A DNA stretch of 64,000 nucleotides, from assembly GCA_024508355.1 (NCBI GenBank), contig JAMZEJ010000002.1:248001-312000 (forward strand), read 5' to 3'. The stretch comes from Rhizosaccharibacter radicis. Its GTDB lineage: Bacteria > Pseudomonadota > Alphaproteobacteria > Acetobacterales > Acetobacteraceae. Both the position numbers and the translations under genes were made by a program. Shown here piece after piece: positions 1 to 7,808 of this stretch. The notes under the pieces were generated by a model. It was not told the origin of the DNA. It was given only the letters and a program-made list of their open reading frames with translations, and did not search any database. Numbering within the stretch: the first letter of the stretch is position 1; every line of letters begins with the position of its first letter.

Positions 1-41
1 TCTTGTGGTTTCAGCGCCTTGAGCGCCGCGTCCGTCAACAT
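1..41 (-). CDS. int: Tyrosine recombinase (integrase), N-terminal fragment
   Basis: Only 13 codons are inside the window, reading MLTDAALKALKPQ and running off the left edge. This is the usual beginning of island and phage integrases with the DUF4102 arm-DNA-binding domain, whose first strand reads roughly L-T-D-x-x-L-K-x-L-K-P. A strong GGAGG lies 9-10 bases before the ATG. The gene points away from guaA, and its upstream region runs straight into the guaA 3' end, the expected layout for an integrase next to its own attachment site. The catalytic domain cannot be seen, so the family rests on a short N-terminal match plus context. Confidence 0.6.
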   Translation of the reverse strand, partial: MLTDAALKALKPQ

Positions 42-55
42 GGTATGCCACCTCC

Positions 56-169
56 AAAAAAGTACCGTCACGCGGTTTGGGGGGCTCTCGTCGGAAAAGT
101 CTGCGTATTGTCAGCAGCTTAGCGTAAAAAAAGTACCGTCAGGAGCCTCATCTGCTCTGACGGTACTTT
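56..169. repeat. Three copies of a 12-15 bp repeat (two direct, one inverted)
   Basis: The core AAAGTACCGTCA occurs directly at about 59-70 and 130-141, each copy preceded by extra A residues, and inverted as TGACGGTACTTT at 158-169. The first copy ends just short of the integrase ribosome-binding site. The copies could be protein-binding sites (integrase arm sites, an excisionase or a repressor) or parts of alternative RNA hairpins; sequence alone does not decide. Confidence 0.75.
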
Positions 170-170
170 C
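126..170 (-). terminator. Hairpin with U-tract downstream of guaA / upstream of int
   Basis: Read on the minus strand, the arm AAAGTACCGTCAGAGC (minus-strand 169 to 154) can pair with GCTCCTGACGGTACTTT (minus-strand 146 to 130), leaving one bulged base and a 7-base loop, and a run of T follows at once. This has the form of a Rho-independent terminator for transcription leaving guaA, about 165 bases past its stop codon. The same repeat recurs at 56-70, so a second role in controlling the integrase is possible. Confidence 0.55.
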
Positions 171-333
171 AAATTCCTAGGTGATCAATATGGGCAAGGG
201 CCGTCAACTGGGCCGCCGCTTTCAATCTCTGCCCAGCGATAGGCGCCGATAGATACCGAGTGAATTATTTGTTTTTATCAGTGGGTTAGATCGTATTTTA
301 GCGTAGTTTCGGATACCCTCGGATGGGCGAAAA

Positions 334-355
334 TCATTCCCACTCAATCGTCCCA
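334..355. other. att: Probable attachment-site core at the guaA 3' end
   Basis: The last codons of guaA, encoding ...PPGTIEWE and a stop, are highly conserved and are a documented integration hotspot for genomic islands. Here an integrase gene starts 293 bases away, and the DNA between is clearly richer in A+T than the rest of the window. If this is one end of an island, a repeat of roughly 15-25 bases from this stretch should occur beyond the left edge. The exact crossover cannot be defined from one end. Confidence 0.5.
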
Positions 356-1935
356 GGCGGCTTCGACGTGATGTCGTATGTCACCCGGTTGATCCCGCGC
401 ACCTCGTTGACGATGCGCCCGGCGACGCGGTTCAGGAAGCCCATGTCGAACGGATACACGTCCGCGGTCATGCCGTCGGTGCTGGTGACGGCGCGCAACG
501 CGCAGGCCTGGTCGTAGGTGCGGCCGTCGCCCATGACGCCGACGGTGCGGACGGGCAGCAGCACGGCGAAGGCCTGCCAGATCGCGTCATAGAGGCCGGC
601 GGCGCGGATTTCCTCCAGGAACACCGTGTCGACCCGGCGGAGCAGGTCGAGCTTGTCGCGGGTGATGTCGCCGGGGATGCGGATGGCGAGGCCGGGGCCG
701 GGAAACGGGTGGCGGCCGACGATGTGCTCCGGGATGCCGAGCTCGCGGCCGAGCACGCGCACCTCGTCCTTGAACAGCTCGCGCAGCGGCTCCACCAGCG
801 ACATGCGCATGCGCGCCGGCAGGCCGCCCACGTTGTGGTGGCTCTTGATGGTGACGCTGGGGCCGCCGGTGAAGCTGACGCTCTCGATCACGTCCGGATA
901 CAGCGTGCCCTGCGCCAGGAAGTCGGCGCCGCCGAGCTTCTGGGCCTCGGCGTCGAACACCTCGATGAACAGCCGGCCGATGGTCTTGCGCTTGATCTCG
1001 GGGTCCGTGACGCCCTCGAGCTCGCGGAGGAACAGCTCGGACGCGTCGCGGTGGATCAGCCGGATGTTGAAGCGGCCGCGGAAGGTGTTGACCACCTCCT
1101 CCGCCTCGCCGGCGCGGAGCATGCCGTGATCCACGAAGATGCAGGTGAGCTGGTCGCCGATCGCCTCGTGGATCAGCACGGCCGCGACCGAGCTGTCGAC
1201 GCCGCCGGACAAGCCGCAGATCACGCGGCCCTTGCCCACCTGGGCGCGGATGCGGGCGATCTCGAGCTCGCGGAACCCGGCCATGGTCCAGGTGCCGGAA
1301 CAACCGGCGACGTCGTGGGTGAAGTTGCGCAGCAGGGCGGCGCCGTGCGGGGTGTGCACCACCTCGGGATGGAACTGCACGCCGTACAGGCGGCGGCCCT
1401 CGTCGGCGATGATGGCGAACGGCGCGCCCTCGCTGGTGGCGACGGCACGGAAGCCGGGCGGCAGGCGGGTGACGCGGTCGCCGTGGCTCATCCACACCTG
1501 CTCGCGCGAGCCGCGCTGCCAGGTGCCGCGCAACAGGGCGCTGTCCTCCACCACCTCGACATGGGCACGGCCGAACTCGCGATGCTCGTGGGTTTCCACC
1601 GCGCCCCCGAGCTGGAGGCACATGGCCTGCTGGCCGTAGCAGATGCCGAGCACGGGCACGCCGAGGGCGAACACGGTGTCGGGCACGCGGGGCGAGGCGT
1701 CCTCGGTGACGGAAGCGGGACCGCCGCTGAGGATGACGCCGCGGGGGCGGAACGCGCGGATGCGCTCGTCCCCGGCGGTGAAGGGCCAGATCTCGCAATA
1801 CACGCCGCTTTCGCGCACGCGGCGGGCGATCAGCTGGGTCACCTGGGAGCCGAAATCGAGGATCAGCACCCGGTCCTCGTGCAGCGTGGCGTCGAGCTGG
1901 TCGGCGACAACGGCGGCGGGCGGGGTGTCGGTCAT
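334..1935 (-). CDS. guaA: GMP synthase (glutamine-hydrolysing)
   Basis: Makes GMP from XMP, ATP and glutamine, the last step of guanine nucleotide synthesis. The 533-residue product has the class-I amidotransferase domain first ([17 protein letters not shown] near residues 26-42, with the nucleophile in GICYGQQ at Cys99), then the ATP-pyrophosphatase P-loop SGGVDSS near residue 245, and the C-terminal GMP-synthase dimerisation domain ending [10 protein letters not shown]. The reading frame continues far upstream, but the start MTDTPP matches the family, has AGGGA before it, and the upstream extension is low-complexity Pro/Arg. It transcribes toward the integrase, and its 3' end is the probable integration site. 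Confidence 0.97.
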   Translation of the reverse strand: MTDTPPAAVVADQLDATLHEDRVLILDFGSQVTQLIARRVRESGVYCEIWPFTAGDERIRAFRPRGVILSGGPASVTEDASPRVPDTVFALGVPVLGICYGQQAMCLQLGGAVETHEHREFGRAHVEVVEDSALLRGTWQRGSREQVWMSHGDRVTRLPPGFRAVATSEGAPFAIIADEGRRLYGVQFHPEVVHTPHGAALLRNFTHDVAGCSGTWTMAGFRELEIARIRAQVGKGRVICGLSGGVDSSVAAVLIHEAIGDQLTCIFVDHGMLRAGEAEEVVNTFRGRFNIRLIHRDASELFLRELEGVTDPEIKRKTIGRLFIEVFDAEAQKLGGADFLAQGTLYPDVIESVSFTGGPSVTIKSHHNVGGLPARMRMSLVEPLRELFKDEVRVLGRELGIPEHIVGRHPFPGPGLAIRIPGDITRDKLDLLRRVDTVFLEEIRAAGLYDAIWQAFAVLLPVRTVGVMGDGRTYDQACALRAVTSTDGMTADVYPFDMGFLNRVAGRIVNEVRGINRVTYDITSKPPGTIEWE

Positions 1936-2068
1936 CGGCGGGGGTGTCCCTGGAACAAGCGCCGGGGCGTGGCGGGGCCCGGACGAGGATGCGTCGTTGC
2001 CGGCTGCTATAAGGAATGGCGGCCCGGGGGGCCAGCGGAAGGCGCCGGGTCTCGGGGGAGGAAAACGG

Positions 2069-2653
2069 ATGGCGGATGGCGGTGGGCGCACGGGGGGCGT
2101 GCGGATGGATGTCGCGGCCGGCGCGCGGGATGACGGCGTGCCGGAGGGCTGCGGGCGCGGCGGCGGAACGGCGACGCGGGGCGGCGGCTGGGCGAGGGCC
2201 CGGCGTCCGGGCGGCGGGCGGGCGCATCCCGCGCGGGCGGGCCGGCTGCTGGTGCCGGCGCTGGCGGCGGCGCTGCTGGCGGGGTGCGGCGGCGGAAACG
2301 GCGGCACGCCGGGCGACCCGGGCGGGGAATGGACCGGCATCCTGCAAACGGACAAGGGCGTGTGCCCCGACCGGGCGCCGTCGCGGCTGGCGGTGGACGG
2401 GCGGAAAATCCAGTTCACCCCGGCCGACGGGGTGCTGGTGCTGTCCGGCATCCGGACGGAGAACAGTGACCGGCTGCACGCGCAGCTGCAGCTGACGGAC
2501 ATGAACCACCATCCGCTGCCGATGGTGTTCGAGGGCAAGCTGTCGGCGGACGGCACCCATATCGACGGCACCTACGGCACCACGGCCTGCCGCGCCCACG
2601 TGTCGCTCACGCGCCCGGCGGCGAACACGCTGTCGCACGTGCTGGGAAGCTGA
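2069..2653 (+). CDS. Putative lipoprotein of unknown function
   Basis: From the ATG at 2069, which has an excellent GGGGAGG seven bases upstream, the product is 194 residues. A hydrophobic segment [14 protein letters not shown] ends in a lipobox with Cys73, followed by a Gly/Asn-rich linker and a roughly 110-residue domain ([12 protein letters not shown]..., ...[13 protein letters not shown]). The region before the signal sequence is unusually long at about 55 residues and rich in Gly and Arg, so true translation may begin later; the in-frame ATG at 2105 is one alternative. The mature domain has the look of a small beta-sheet lipoprotein, but I do not recognise a family. It stands head-to-head with guaA, 133 bases apart. 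Confidence 0.6.
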   Translation: MADGGGRTGGVRMDVAAGARDDGVPEGCGRGGGTATRGGGWARARRPGGGRAHPARAGRLLVPALAAALLAGCGGGNGGTPGDPGGEWTGILQTDKGVCPDRAPSRLAVDGRKIQFTPADGVLVLSGIRTENSDRLHAQLQLTDMNHHPLPMVFEGKLSADGTHIDGTYGTTACRAHVSLTRPAANTLSHVLGS

Positions 2654-2920
2654 GCGCGCTTTCGCGGGCGCACCGGGGGGCGGGCGAGCGGGTCGAGCCG
2701 CGACGGCGGGCGCGGAAGGACGCCGCCAGGACGGATCGCGGCGGCGCTTGCACGACCCCGGGGGGCATGGACGGGATGGCCGCCACGGGCGTGGGCCGAT
2801 CCGATCAAGCCGGGCGCGTGAAGGGGGCGGCTGTTCGGGGCCGCCGGGCCGCCCGGTCGGGAGGTTCGCCTGCTCGCAACTGCGCGGCCGCAGCGCCCTT
2901 CCGGGGCCGGCGCGCCGGGA

Positions 2921-4123
2921 TCAGCGATCCGCCGTGCGGGTGGCGGTGCGAGCGCGTCCGAGGAAGTCGAGCAGGATGGTGTTGAAGCGCTCGGGCTGTT
3001 CCTGCTGCACCCAGTGGCCCGCGCCGTCGATCAGGTGGACGCCGTCCATCCGCGTGCAGGCGGCGTTGCGCATGCGGTCGAGCGCGCCGGGCTTGCGATG
3101 GATGCCCCAGTCGGCCGCACCGGCGATGAAACAGGCCGGCACGTCGATCGTGCGGCCGGCGAACAGCTCGATCTCGCCCCGGCCGATCGGGCCGGCATGG
3201 CAGCGGAACCAGTCGAGGCCGCCCTGGAAGCCGGTGCGGGCGAACGCCGAGCTGTAGACGGCCAGGTCCGGCTCGGGCAGCCAGCGGTTGGCGGCGATCT
3301 CGGCCGGCGACGGCATGTGCGGGGCGACGGTCGCGGCCATGCCGGTTCCCTGGTCCATGATGTAGTAGGTCGGCAGCGTCGCGATCTCCTCGGCGGAGCC
3401 GCTGGCGAGCGGCCGGGGATGGTTGCCGGGCCAGTCCGCGCTTTTCACGTGGAAATACGCACGCAGGAAGGCGTGGAGCCCCTGGGGCGCCCCGAGCATG
3501 TCGAGATTGGCGCCGGCGGTGCCGAACCAAGCCATGCTGTCCTGCCGGGGACGCGGCAGAAGCGCGAGCCGCTCGTCCAGGGAGGGGACCCGGGGCGGCA
3601 GGTTCGGTCCGGCCGGACCAAGGGCGGTGCCGAACGGGACGGCGGGCGGTCCATCGAACGGAAAGCTGGACATCACCAGCGAGCGGAACATGTCGGGACG
3701 CACCAGCGCGCAATAGGCCGCGACCATGGAGCCGACATCGTGCCCGACCACGGCCTGGACGGCGCGAAGCCCGAGCGCCGCCAGCACCCCGAGCAGGTCG
3801 CGGGCCTGGTTGTGGGTGCGGAAGGACGCGGCGTCGCCCCGGGGGGAGGCGTCCCACCCGGTGGTGTCGCCATAACCGCGCATGTCCGGGGCGATGGCGT
3901 GGTAGCCGGCCGCGGCGAGCGCCGGCATCGTCCTGCGCCAACTATAGGCGATCTCGGGGAACCCGTGGAGCAGCAGCACCGCCGGCCGCCCCGCCGTTTC
4001 GAAACCGGCTTCCAGCACGCTGACCGTGAGCCCGTTGATGCCGGGAAGCTCGCGCCGGCGGATGCCGTCGGGCGACGGGACATCCGGCATCCCGGCGCCG
4101 GCAGATGCGTGCGGCGTCATCAT
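2921..4123 (-). CDS. Alpha/beta hydrolase, epoxide-hydrolase-like
   Basis: A 400-residue alpha/beta-hydrolase. It shows the oxyanion-hole motif HGFPE at residues 53-57, the segment APDMRGYGDT, and the nucleophile elbow GHDVGS with Asp129, which is the residue used by epoxide hydrolases and haloalkane dehalogenases rather than the Ser of esterases. The catalytic His lies in DGAGHWVQQEQP near the C-terminus. The start ATG overlaps the stop of the upstream cupin gene in an ATGA, so the two are probably translationally coupled. Its place behind a tautomerase and a cupin and opposite a LysR regulator suggests a small catabolic or detoxification operon. The substrate cannot be told. Confidence 0.85.
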   Translation of the reverse strand: MMTPHASAGAGMPDVPSPDGIRRRELPGINGLTVSVLEAGFETAGRPAVLLLHGFPEIAYSWRRTMPALAAAGYHAIAPDMRGYGDTTGWDASPRGDAASFRTHNQARDLLGVLAALGLRAVQAVVGHDVGSMVAAYCALVRPDMFRSLVMSSFPFDGPPAVPFGTALGPAGPNLPPRVPSLDERLALLPRPRQDSMAWFGTAGANLDMLGAPQGLHAFLRAYFHVKSADWPGNHPRPLASGSAEEIATLPTYYIMDQGTGMAATVAPHMPSPAEIAANRWLPEPDLAVYSSAFARTGFQGGLDWFRCHAGPIGRGEIELFAGRTIDVPACFIAGAADWGIHRKPGALDRMRNAACTRMDGVHLIDGAGHWVQQEQPERFNTILLDFLGRARTATRTADR

Positions 4124-4530
4124 CGATGGCCCAGCAGCCGGATCAGCGGACGGTCCGGCGTGTCGGTCAGGTAGAACACGGTGATGGCGGCGAGTGCGGT
4201 CCCCGACGCGTTGTCGAAGCGCAGGATGGGCTGGTTGGCCGGCTCGAAGAACACGTCGCCGGTCCTGATGATGCGTTCGGGCTGCCCTTCCGGCTGGAAC
4301 ACGAAGCTGCCTTCGGTCACCACGCCGACGGTCGAGGCCGGGTGGAGATGCAGGCCGGTGGGCTGACCCGGCGCGAAGCGGATGGACGCGCCGCGCACCA
4401 CATGCACGGGAGGATTGGACGCGGGCAACGTCGCTTCCAGCACGGGCCGGCGCTGCAGCGGCGGAAACGGATCGGCCTGAGCCGGAAGGGCAGTGCAAAG
4501 GAGCGACGCGGCGGCGGCGATGGTCCTCAT
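4120..4530 (-). CDS. Exported cupin-domain protein
   Basis: 136 residues, beginning MRTIAAAASLLCTALPAQA, a clear Sec signal peptide that favours this start over an in-frame ATG 45 bases upstream. The mature part is a single small cupin barrel: PGQPTGLHLHPASTVGVVTEGSF supplies the two His of motif 1, and the segment GDVFFEPANQPILRFDN corresponds to motif 2. Family members bind a divalent metal, and some are sugar or aromatic-compound sensors or enzymes. It is the middle gene of a three-gene operon, 37 bases behind the tautomerase gene and overlapping the hydrolase gene by four bases. The periplasmic location sets it apart from its two neighbours. Confidence 0.8.
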   Translation of the reverse strand: MRTIAAAASLLCTALPAQADPFPPLQRRPVLEATLPASNPPVHVVRGASIRFAPGQPTGLHLHPASTVGVVTEGSFVFQPEGQPERIIRTGDVFFEPANQPILRFDNASGTALAAITVFYLTDTPDRPLIRLLGHR

Positions 4531-4567
4531 GACGAAGCTCCCGTGCGGAACGGGCGGCCGGGGACGA

Positions 4568-4966
4568 TCAGCCATTGCCGTCGGCCGGCACGTAGGCGGC
4601 GACGCCGTTGCCGAACGACCAGTCGGGCCGGTCGTTGGGGGAGATGACGACCTGCACGTCCTCCCGTCGCAGGCCGGGATTCGAGGCCAGGTTGTCGGCC
4701 AGCGCGCGGTAGAGCGCCTGCTTGGCCGCGGTGTCGCGCCAGCTGCTGGCGACGACGTGGATGATGACCAGGCGATCGGTGCGCGCGATGCCCAAATAGC
4801 CCGGATCGAAGATGATCTCGTCCGGCCGGCGCTGCTCGATGATCTGGAACCGGTCGTCCGGCGGCACGCCGTAGGCCTCGACCAGTGCCCGGTGCACGCC
4901 GTCCGCGATGGCGCGGAGTTCGGCGGGCGGACGGCCTTCGAGCAGAGAGATTCGAACCAGCGGCAT
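4568..4966 (-). CDS. Tautomerase-family protein
   Basis: 132 residues. The start at 4966 is chosen because GGAGGA sits six bases upstream and because it puts Pro directly after Met (MPLVRISLLEGR), the catalytic amino-terminal Pro of the tautomerase superfamily after Met removal; a longer in-frame reading would bury it. The body (ELRAIADGVHRALVEAYGVPPDDRFQIIEQ) matches the longer, about 130-residue tautomerase subfamily. These enzymes move protons in enol/keto acids, often in the breakdown of aromatic compounds. It is the first gene of the operon and diverges from the LysR gene. Confidence 0.88.
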   Translation of the reverse strand: MPLVRISLLEGRPPAELRAIADGVHRALVEAYGVPPDDRFQIIEQRRPDEIIFDPGYLGIARTDRLVIIHVVASSWRDTAAKQALYRALADNLASNPGLRREDVQVVISPNDRPDWSFGNGVAAYVPADGNG

Positions 4967-5081
4967 GATCTTCCTCCAGAGCGGGTCGCGCCGGTGCGCC
5001 TCGGTCGTCGCGGCCGGCATCGTCTGGAGGCGGAGATGCGCTTCCACAGACAAACATGGAACGTTATGGTCGAAGATGTTG

Positions 5082-5102
5082 ATCATAGCGGAACGATATG
5101 AT
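5082..5102. promoter_or_regulatory. Possible LysR-type operator (ATCAT-N11-ATGAT)
   Basis: A dyad ATCAT ... ATGAT with 11 bases between lies in the 131-base divergent region and fits the LysR T-N11-A rule. It overlaps the lysR start codon, as autoregulatory sites sometimes do. A second, wider dyad AACAT ... ATGTT lies at about 5054-5080. Neither has other support. Confidence 0.3.
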
Positions 5103-5946
5103 GCTCGACCTCGTGTCGATCCGGCTGTTCATCCTGGCAGCGGAGCTCGGCAACCTCACCCGGGCGGCGGAAGCGGCCGGCACGGTGCAGCCGGTGGTCA
5201 GCGCGCGCCTCAGGCAACTGGAAGACGCCGTGGGGCGGAAGCTGCTGGACCGCACGCCGCGGTTCGTCCGGCTCACACCGGAAGGGGTGACGTTTCTGGG
5301 CAAGGCCCGCGCGCTGATGGCGGCTCACGACGACGCCACCCGCTTCGACGCCGAGCCCGCGACGCGTTTCGCCCTCGGGGCGAGCGACCACGCCCTGGGG
5401 ACGGGGCTGGAGCATGTGATCCGCCACGTCCGCGCGGCACTTCCCGGGGCTGGCGCCCTTGAGTTGCGCATCGGCATGTCGCAGCACGTCCGTGCCGCGT
5501 TCGAGCGCGGCGAGCTCGACGCGGTGGTGGTTCGCCGGGAAGCCGGCGGCTCGGACGGGGAGGTGCTCGGCAAGGACCCGCTGGGCTGGCGCTCGATAGA
5601 GGCGGATCCGGGCGGAAACGGCACCGTTCCGCTGGTGATGCTGGGTCCGCCGTGCGGGGTGCGGGAAATGGCGATCCGGCAGCTCGATGCCGCGAGCCGG
5701 CCCTGGCGCGAGGCCTTCGTCGGGGGAAGCTGCGCCGCGCTGATGGCGGCGGTGCGGGCGGGGCTCGGCGTGGCGCCCATGGGCGCCGTGGCGTCCGGGC
5801 GGATGCCGGACATGGGGCCGCGCCTCGGACTGCCGGCTCTGCCGCCGTCCGAGATCGTGATGTTCGCCCGCACCGGGACGCCGGCCACCGCGAGTGCTGC
5901 GCGGGCGCTGGAAGCGGCAGTGCGCACCCTGCTGCGGAGCGCATGA
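5098..5946 (+). CDS. LysR-family transcriptional regulator
   Basis: 282 residues. The N-terminal winged helix-turn-helix reads FILAAELGNLTRAAEAAGTVQPVVSARLRQLE at about residues 11-42, followed by a linker helix and a short substrate-binding domain. The C-terminal part includes VGGSCAALMAAVRAGLGVAPMG, the usual second effector-domain segment. It diverges from the tautomerase-cupin-hydrolase operon, the classic arrangement for a LysR regulator controlling its neighbour and itself, so it is the likely regulator of that operon. The inducer is unknown. Two ATG codons are adjacent at the start; the first is given. Confidence 0.9.
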   Translation: MMLDLVSIRLFILAAELGNLTRAAEAAGTVQPVVSARLRQLEDAVGRKLLDRTPRFVRLTPEGVTFLGKARALMAAHDDATRFDAEPATRFALGASDHALGTGLEHVIRHVRAALPGAGALELRIGMSQHVRAAFERGELDAVVVRREAGGSDGEVLGKDPLGWRSIEADPGGNGTVPLVMLGPPCGVREMAIRQLDAASRPWREAFVGGSCAALMAAVRAGLGVAPMGAVASGRMPDMGPRLGLPALPPSEIVMFARTGTPATASAARALEAAVRTLLRSA

Positions 5947-6332
5947 TCCCCGCGCGGGCCGTCGTTCCGAACGGGACTCGGCATCGATCATCGGAACCTC
6001 CCCCACCGCGATCGGAAACGCTTCCGCACCGATCCCGGCGCGTGCTTCGGCGCAGCCATGGCCTTCCGTGAAGAGGGCGTCAGGGACCACGGCATGCGGT
6101 GCCCGGCGCGCGAGCGTGCGCCAGAACGACGACCGAATCCGGTTTGATCGGTCACGCCTACACGCGGAGAAGCAGGCGTTGCGGCCGGGAGGCCTTCCCT
6201 AGGCCTAGATGTCGCGGCAGCGTCGTGGTCCCGTCCGCCGGGTCCGTCCACCCCGACCCGGCGATGACGACGTTGGGATTAAAACAAGGGGTTGCCGGGA
6301 CCGCGCGGCGGCGCTAAACCCCGCCCCACGAC
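5947..6332. other. Gene-free stretch ahead of tRNA-Arg
   Basis: 386 bases between the LysR gene and tRNA-Arg(ACG). Short open frames here have no ribosome-binding sites and no recognisable products. The last 50 bases hold the probable tRNA promoter. Confidence 0.6.
6292..6320 (+). promoter_or_regulatory. Probable tRNA-Arg promoter
   Basis: TTGCCG at 6292-6297, a 17-base spacer, then TAAACC at 6315-6320, placing the transcription start about six bases before the mature tRNA. The spacing and the T-T-G core fit a housekeeping sigma promoter for a stable RNA. Confidence 0.5.
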
Positions 6333-6409
6333 GCACCCGTAGCTCAATTGGATAGAGCACCAGACTACGAATCTGGGGGTTAGAGGTTCGAGTCCTTTCG
6401 GGTGCGCCA
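6333..6409 (+). tRNA. tRNA-Arg (anticodon ACG)
   Basis: A full cloverleaf of 77 bases with encoded CCA. The acceptor arms GCACCCG and CGGGTGC pair perfectly, the D arm is AGCTCAATTGGATAGAGCA, the anticodon stem CCAGA/TCTGG closes the loop CTACGAA (anticodon ACG, with A34 expected to become inosine), and the T loop is TTCGAGT. It is followed at once by a strong terminator, so it is a single-gene transcript. Confidence 0.97.
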
Positions 6410-6423
6410 TTCCATTCGGTGAG

Positions 6424-6464
6424 CGGGCGGGATTTCCTTCGGGAAAGGCCCGCCCGTTTTTTTT
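6424..6464 (+). terminator. Rho-independent terminator of tRNA-Arg
   Basis: A strong hairpin: the 8-base GC arms CGGGCGGG and CCCGCCCG flank an inner TTTCC-TTCG-GGAAA stem with a stable UUCG-type tetraloop, and eight T residues follow. It is the clearest intrinsic terminator in the window. Confidence 0.93.
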
Positions 6465-6490
6465 CCGGGCTCCTTCGCCCCCGACGACGC

Positions 6491-7144
6491 TCAGCCGTCC
6501 TGCTTTTCGCCGCGCGCCACCACCCGGAGCGCGTCGTCCGGCAACGGCCGCTGCAGAGCCAGCGCCTCCGACGCCGGCGCGGTGAGCCAGCATTCGATCT
6601 CGTCCGCGGTGCGCAGGATCACCGGCATCGCCTTCGGGTGGTGGGTCGCGACCGGCAGGCTGGGCTCCGTGGTGAGGAAGCCGAACAGGTCGGCCTCCAC
6701 CTCTCCTTCCCGAAGCTTGCGCACCGACCGCCATCCCTCGACGTGGAGCCCGGCGAAGAAGGCGAGCGGCCGGCTCTCGTCCAGCGCGAACCAGATCGGA
6801 GGGCGGGAGCCGTCGGGCCGCTGCTCGTGCTCGCTGAAGGACGAGAACGGCACCACGCAGCGATGGGCGATCCCGAGCCAGCGGCGCCAGTGCGGCGAGG
6901 CGGTGTTGCGGATGTTGGTGACGCCCCCGTCGGTGCGCCGGCCCTTCAACGCGAAGGCGGGCGACGGCATGCCCCAGCGGGCCATGGCCAGCTCGCGACC
7001 TTGTTCGGCGTTGCGGACGATCGGCGCGGCCTGGTCGGGGAAGACCGACGGCAGGGGCGGCAGGTTGCCGGTGCGGTCGACGGCTGCCCCGGCCATCGCA
7101 CGGATCGCGGCCTGACCGTGGATGGAAGCGTACAGGTTGCACAT
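6491..7144 (-). CDS. SRAP-family abasic-site DNA-protein crosslinker (YedK/HMCES-like)
   Basis: 217 residues. SRAP proteins use Cys2 to form a covalent thiazolidine link with abasic sites in single-stranded DNA, shielding them during replication. The start at 7144 is fixed by biology: it gives M-C2-N-L-Y, the invariant N-terminus exposed after Met removal, and AGGAGA lies upstream. Other family segments are NIRNTASPHWR (binding-pocket Asn), VPFSSFSEHE with the conserved Glu in a variant context, and HHPKAMPVILRT carrying the active-site His. Many bacterial homologues are SOS-induced, but I see no GTTC-N7-GTTC box upstream here. A longer in-frame start would hide Cys2 and should be rejected. 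Confidence 0.92.
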   Translation of the reverse strand: MCNLYASIHGQAAIRAMAGAAVDRTGNLPPLPSVFPDQAAPIVRNAEQGRELAMARWGMPSPAFALKGRRTDGGVTNIRNTASPHWRRWLGIAHRCVVPFSSFSEHEQRPDGSRPPIWFALDESRPLAFFAGLHVEGWRSVRKLREGEVEADLFGFLTTEPSLPVATHHPKAMPVILRTADEIECWLTAPASEALALQRPLPDDALRVVARGEKQDG

Positions 7145-7359
7145 GCGGGTGATCGGTCTCCTGGTCGCCCTGCCCGGCGAGGTCCGGAACGGCATGCCGG
7201 CTCCGTGCAACCGGCGTCGGGCATCGCCGTTCCCCGCTGTCCACGGACCGGGAGCGTAGACCGACGCGCCTGGTCGCGTGGGTCCGCCGCGTCCGCCACC
7301 GGGCCGTCCCGGAGGCCGGACACCGCGCGAGGAACCCGAAACAGCAAGGGAGGATGTCT

Positions 7360-7656
7360 ATGCACCCCACCAAAGAACAGGCGATCGAGCACCATCAGGC
7401 CGCCGCGACCGCTCTCGAGAACGCGGCCAAGGCGCATCTGGAAGCGGTGAAGCACGCCGGCTCCGGCAACTTCGAGAAGGCCCAGCGCTACGCGACCTCT
7501 GCCTCGGAGCTGGCCGAGACCGGCACCCGGCACACCACGGAAGCGGCGCTGGTCTATGTCGCGCTGGAGGAGGCCAAGAGCGCCCACCAGCAGGAGGAAG
7601 CCGCGGAAGCCGCCGCGGCCGCCGCCAGGCACGCGGCGAAGAAGGAAGCGCACTGA
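7360..7656 (+). CDS. Small alanine-rich helical protein, unknown function
   Basis: 98 residues, strongly helical, rich in Ala, Glu, His and Lys, without signal peptide or membrane segment. The first part (KEQAIEHHQAAATALENAAKAH) looks like a helical hairpin, and the C-terminus is an alternating Glu/Ala then Lys stretch. A GGGAGG stands directly before an ATG at 7354 and six bases before the ATG at 7360, so the second ATG is the better start. It is transcribed alone, facing the nuclease operon, with stem-loops between. I recognise no family; such small soluble helical proteins are often stress-related, but nothing here proves that. Confidence 0.7.
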   Translation: MHPTKEQAIEHHQAAATALENAAKAHLEAVKHAGSGNFEKAQRYATSASELAETGTRHTTEAALVYVALEEAKSAHQQEEAAEAAAAAARHAAKKEAH

Positions 7657-7676
7657 CGCCGCGACGCCTGCTTCCC

Positions 7677-7705
7677 CCGGGGTGGCGCCCGATCAGCCAC
7701 CCCGG
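7677..7705. terminator. Stem-loop between convergent genes
   Basis: The perfect 10-base arms CCGGGGTGGC and GCCACCCCGG with a 9-base loop lie 21 bases past the stop of the small helical protein. No T-run follows, so this is a weak or Rho-assisted terminator working in either direction. Confidence 0.5.
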
Positions 7706-7710
7706 TCCGC

Positions 7711-7734
7711 TCCTCCCGCACCACCGCGGGAGGA
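7711..7734. terminator. Second stem-loop between convergent genes
   Basis: The 9-base arms TCCTCCCGC and GCGGGAGGA enclose a 6-base loop directly after the first hairpin. Together they make a bidirectional stop between the small helical protein and the nuclease operon. Confidence 0.5.
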
Positions 7735-7808
7735 CCATCGCGGCCCCTGGTTCCCCGGAACCCCGGGAAAATGGTCGGCGCGATCCGGGGGCCGGCCTTT
7801 CGGCGCCG

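Noticed and set aside
1936-2571. N-terminal extension of guaA to 745 residues
   Set aside because: The extra part is Pro/Arg low-complexity, has no homology, and overlaps a lipoprotein gene on the other strand; the normal start MTDTPP has a ribosome-binding site.
7145-7360. Expected SOS box before the SRAP gene
   Set aside because: No GTTC-N7-GTTC was found, so SOS control of this gene is not supported here.
6279-7373. A long minus-strand frame containing MAHPKGLEPLTPRF
   Set aside because: This peptide is the known artefact of translating the complement of a tRNA-Arg gene; the frame runs through the tRNA and the SRAP gene in the wrong register.
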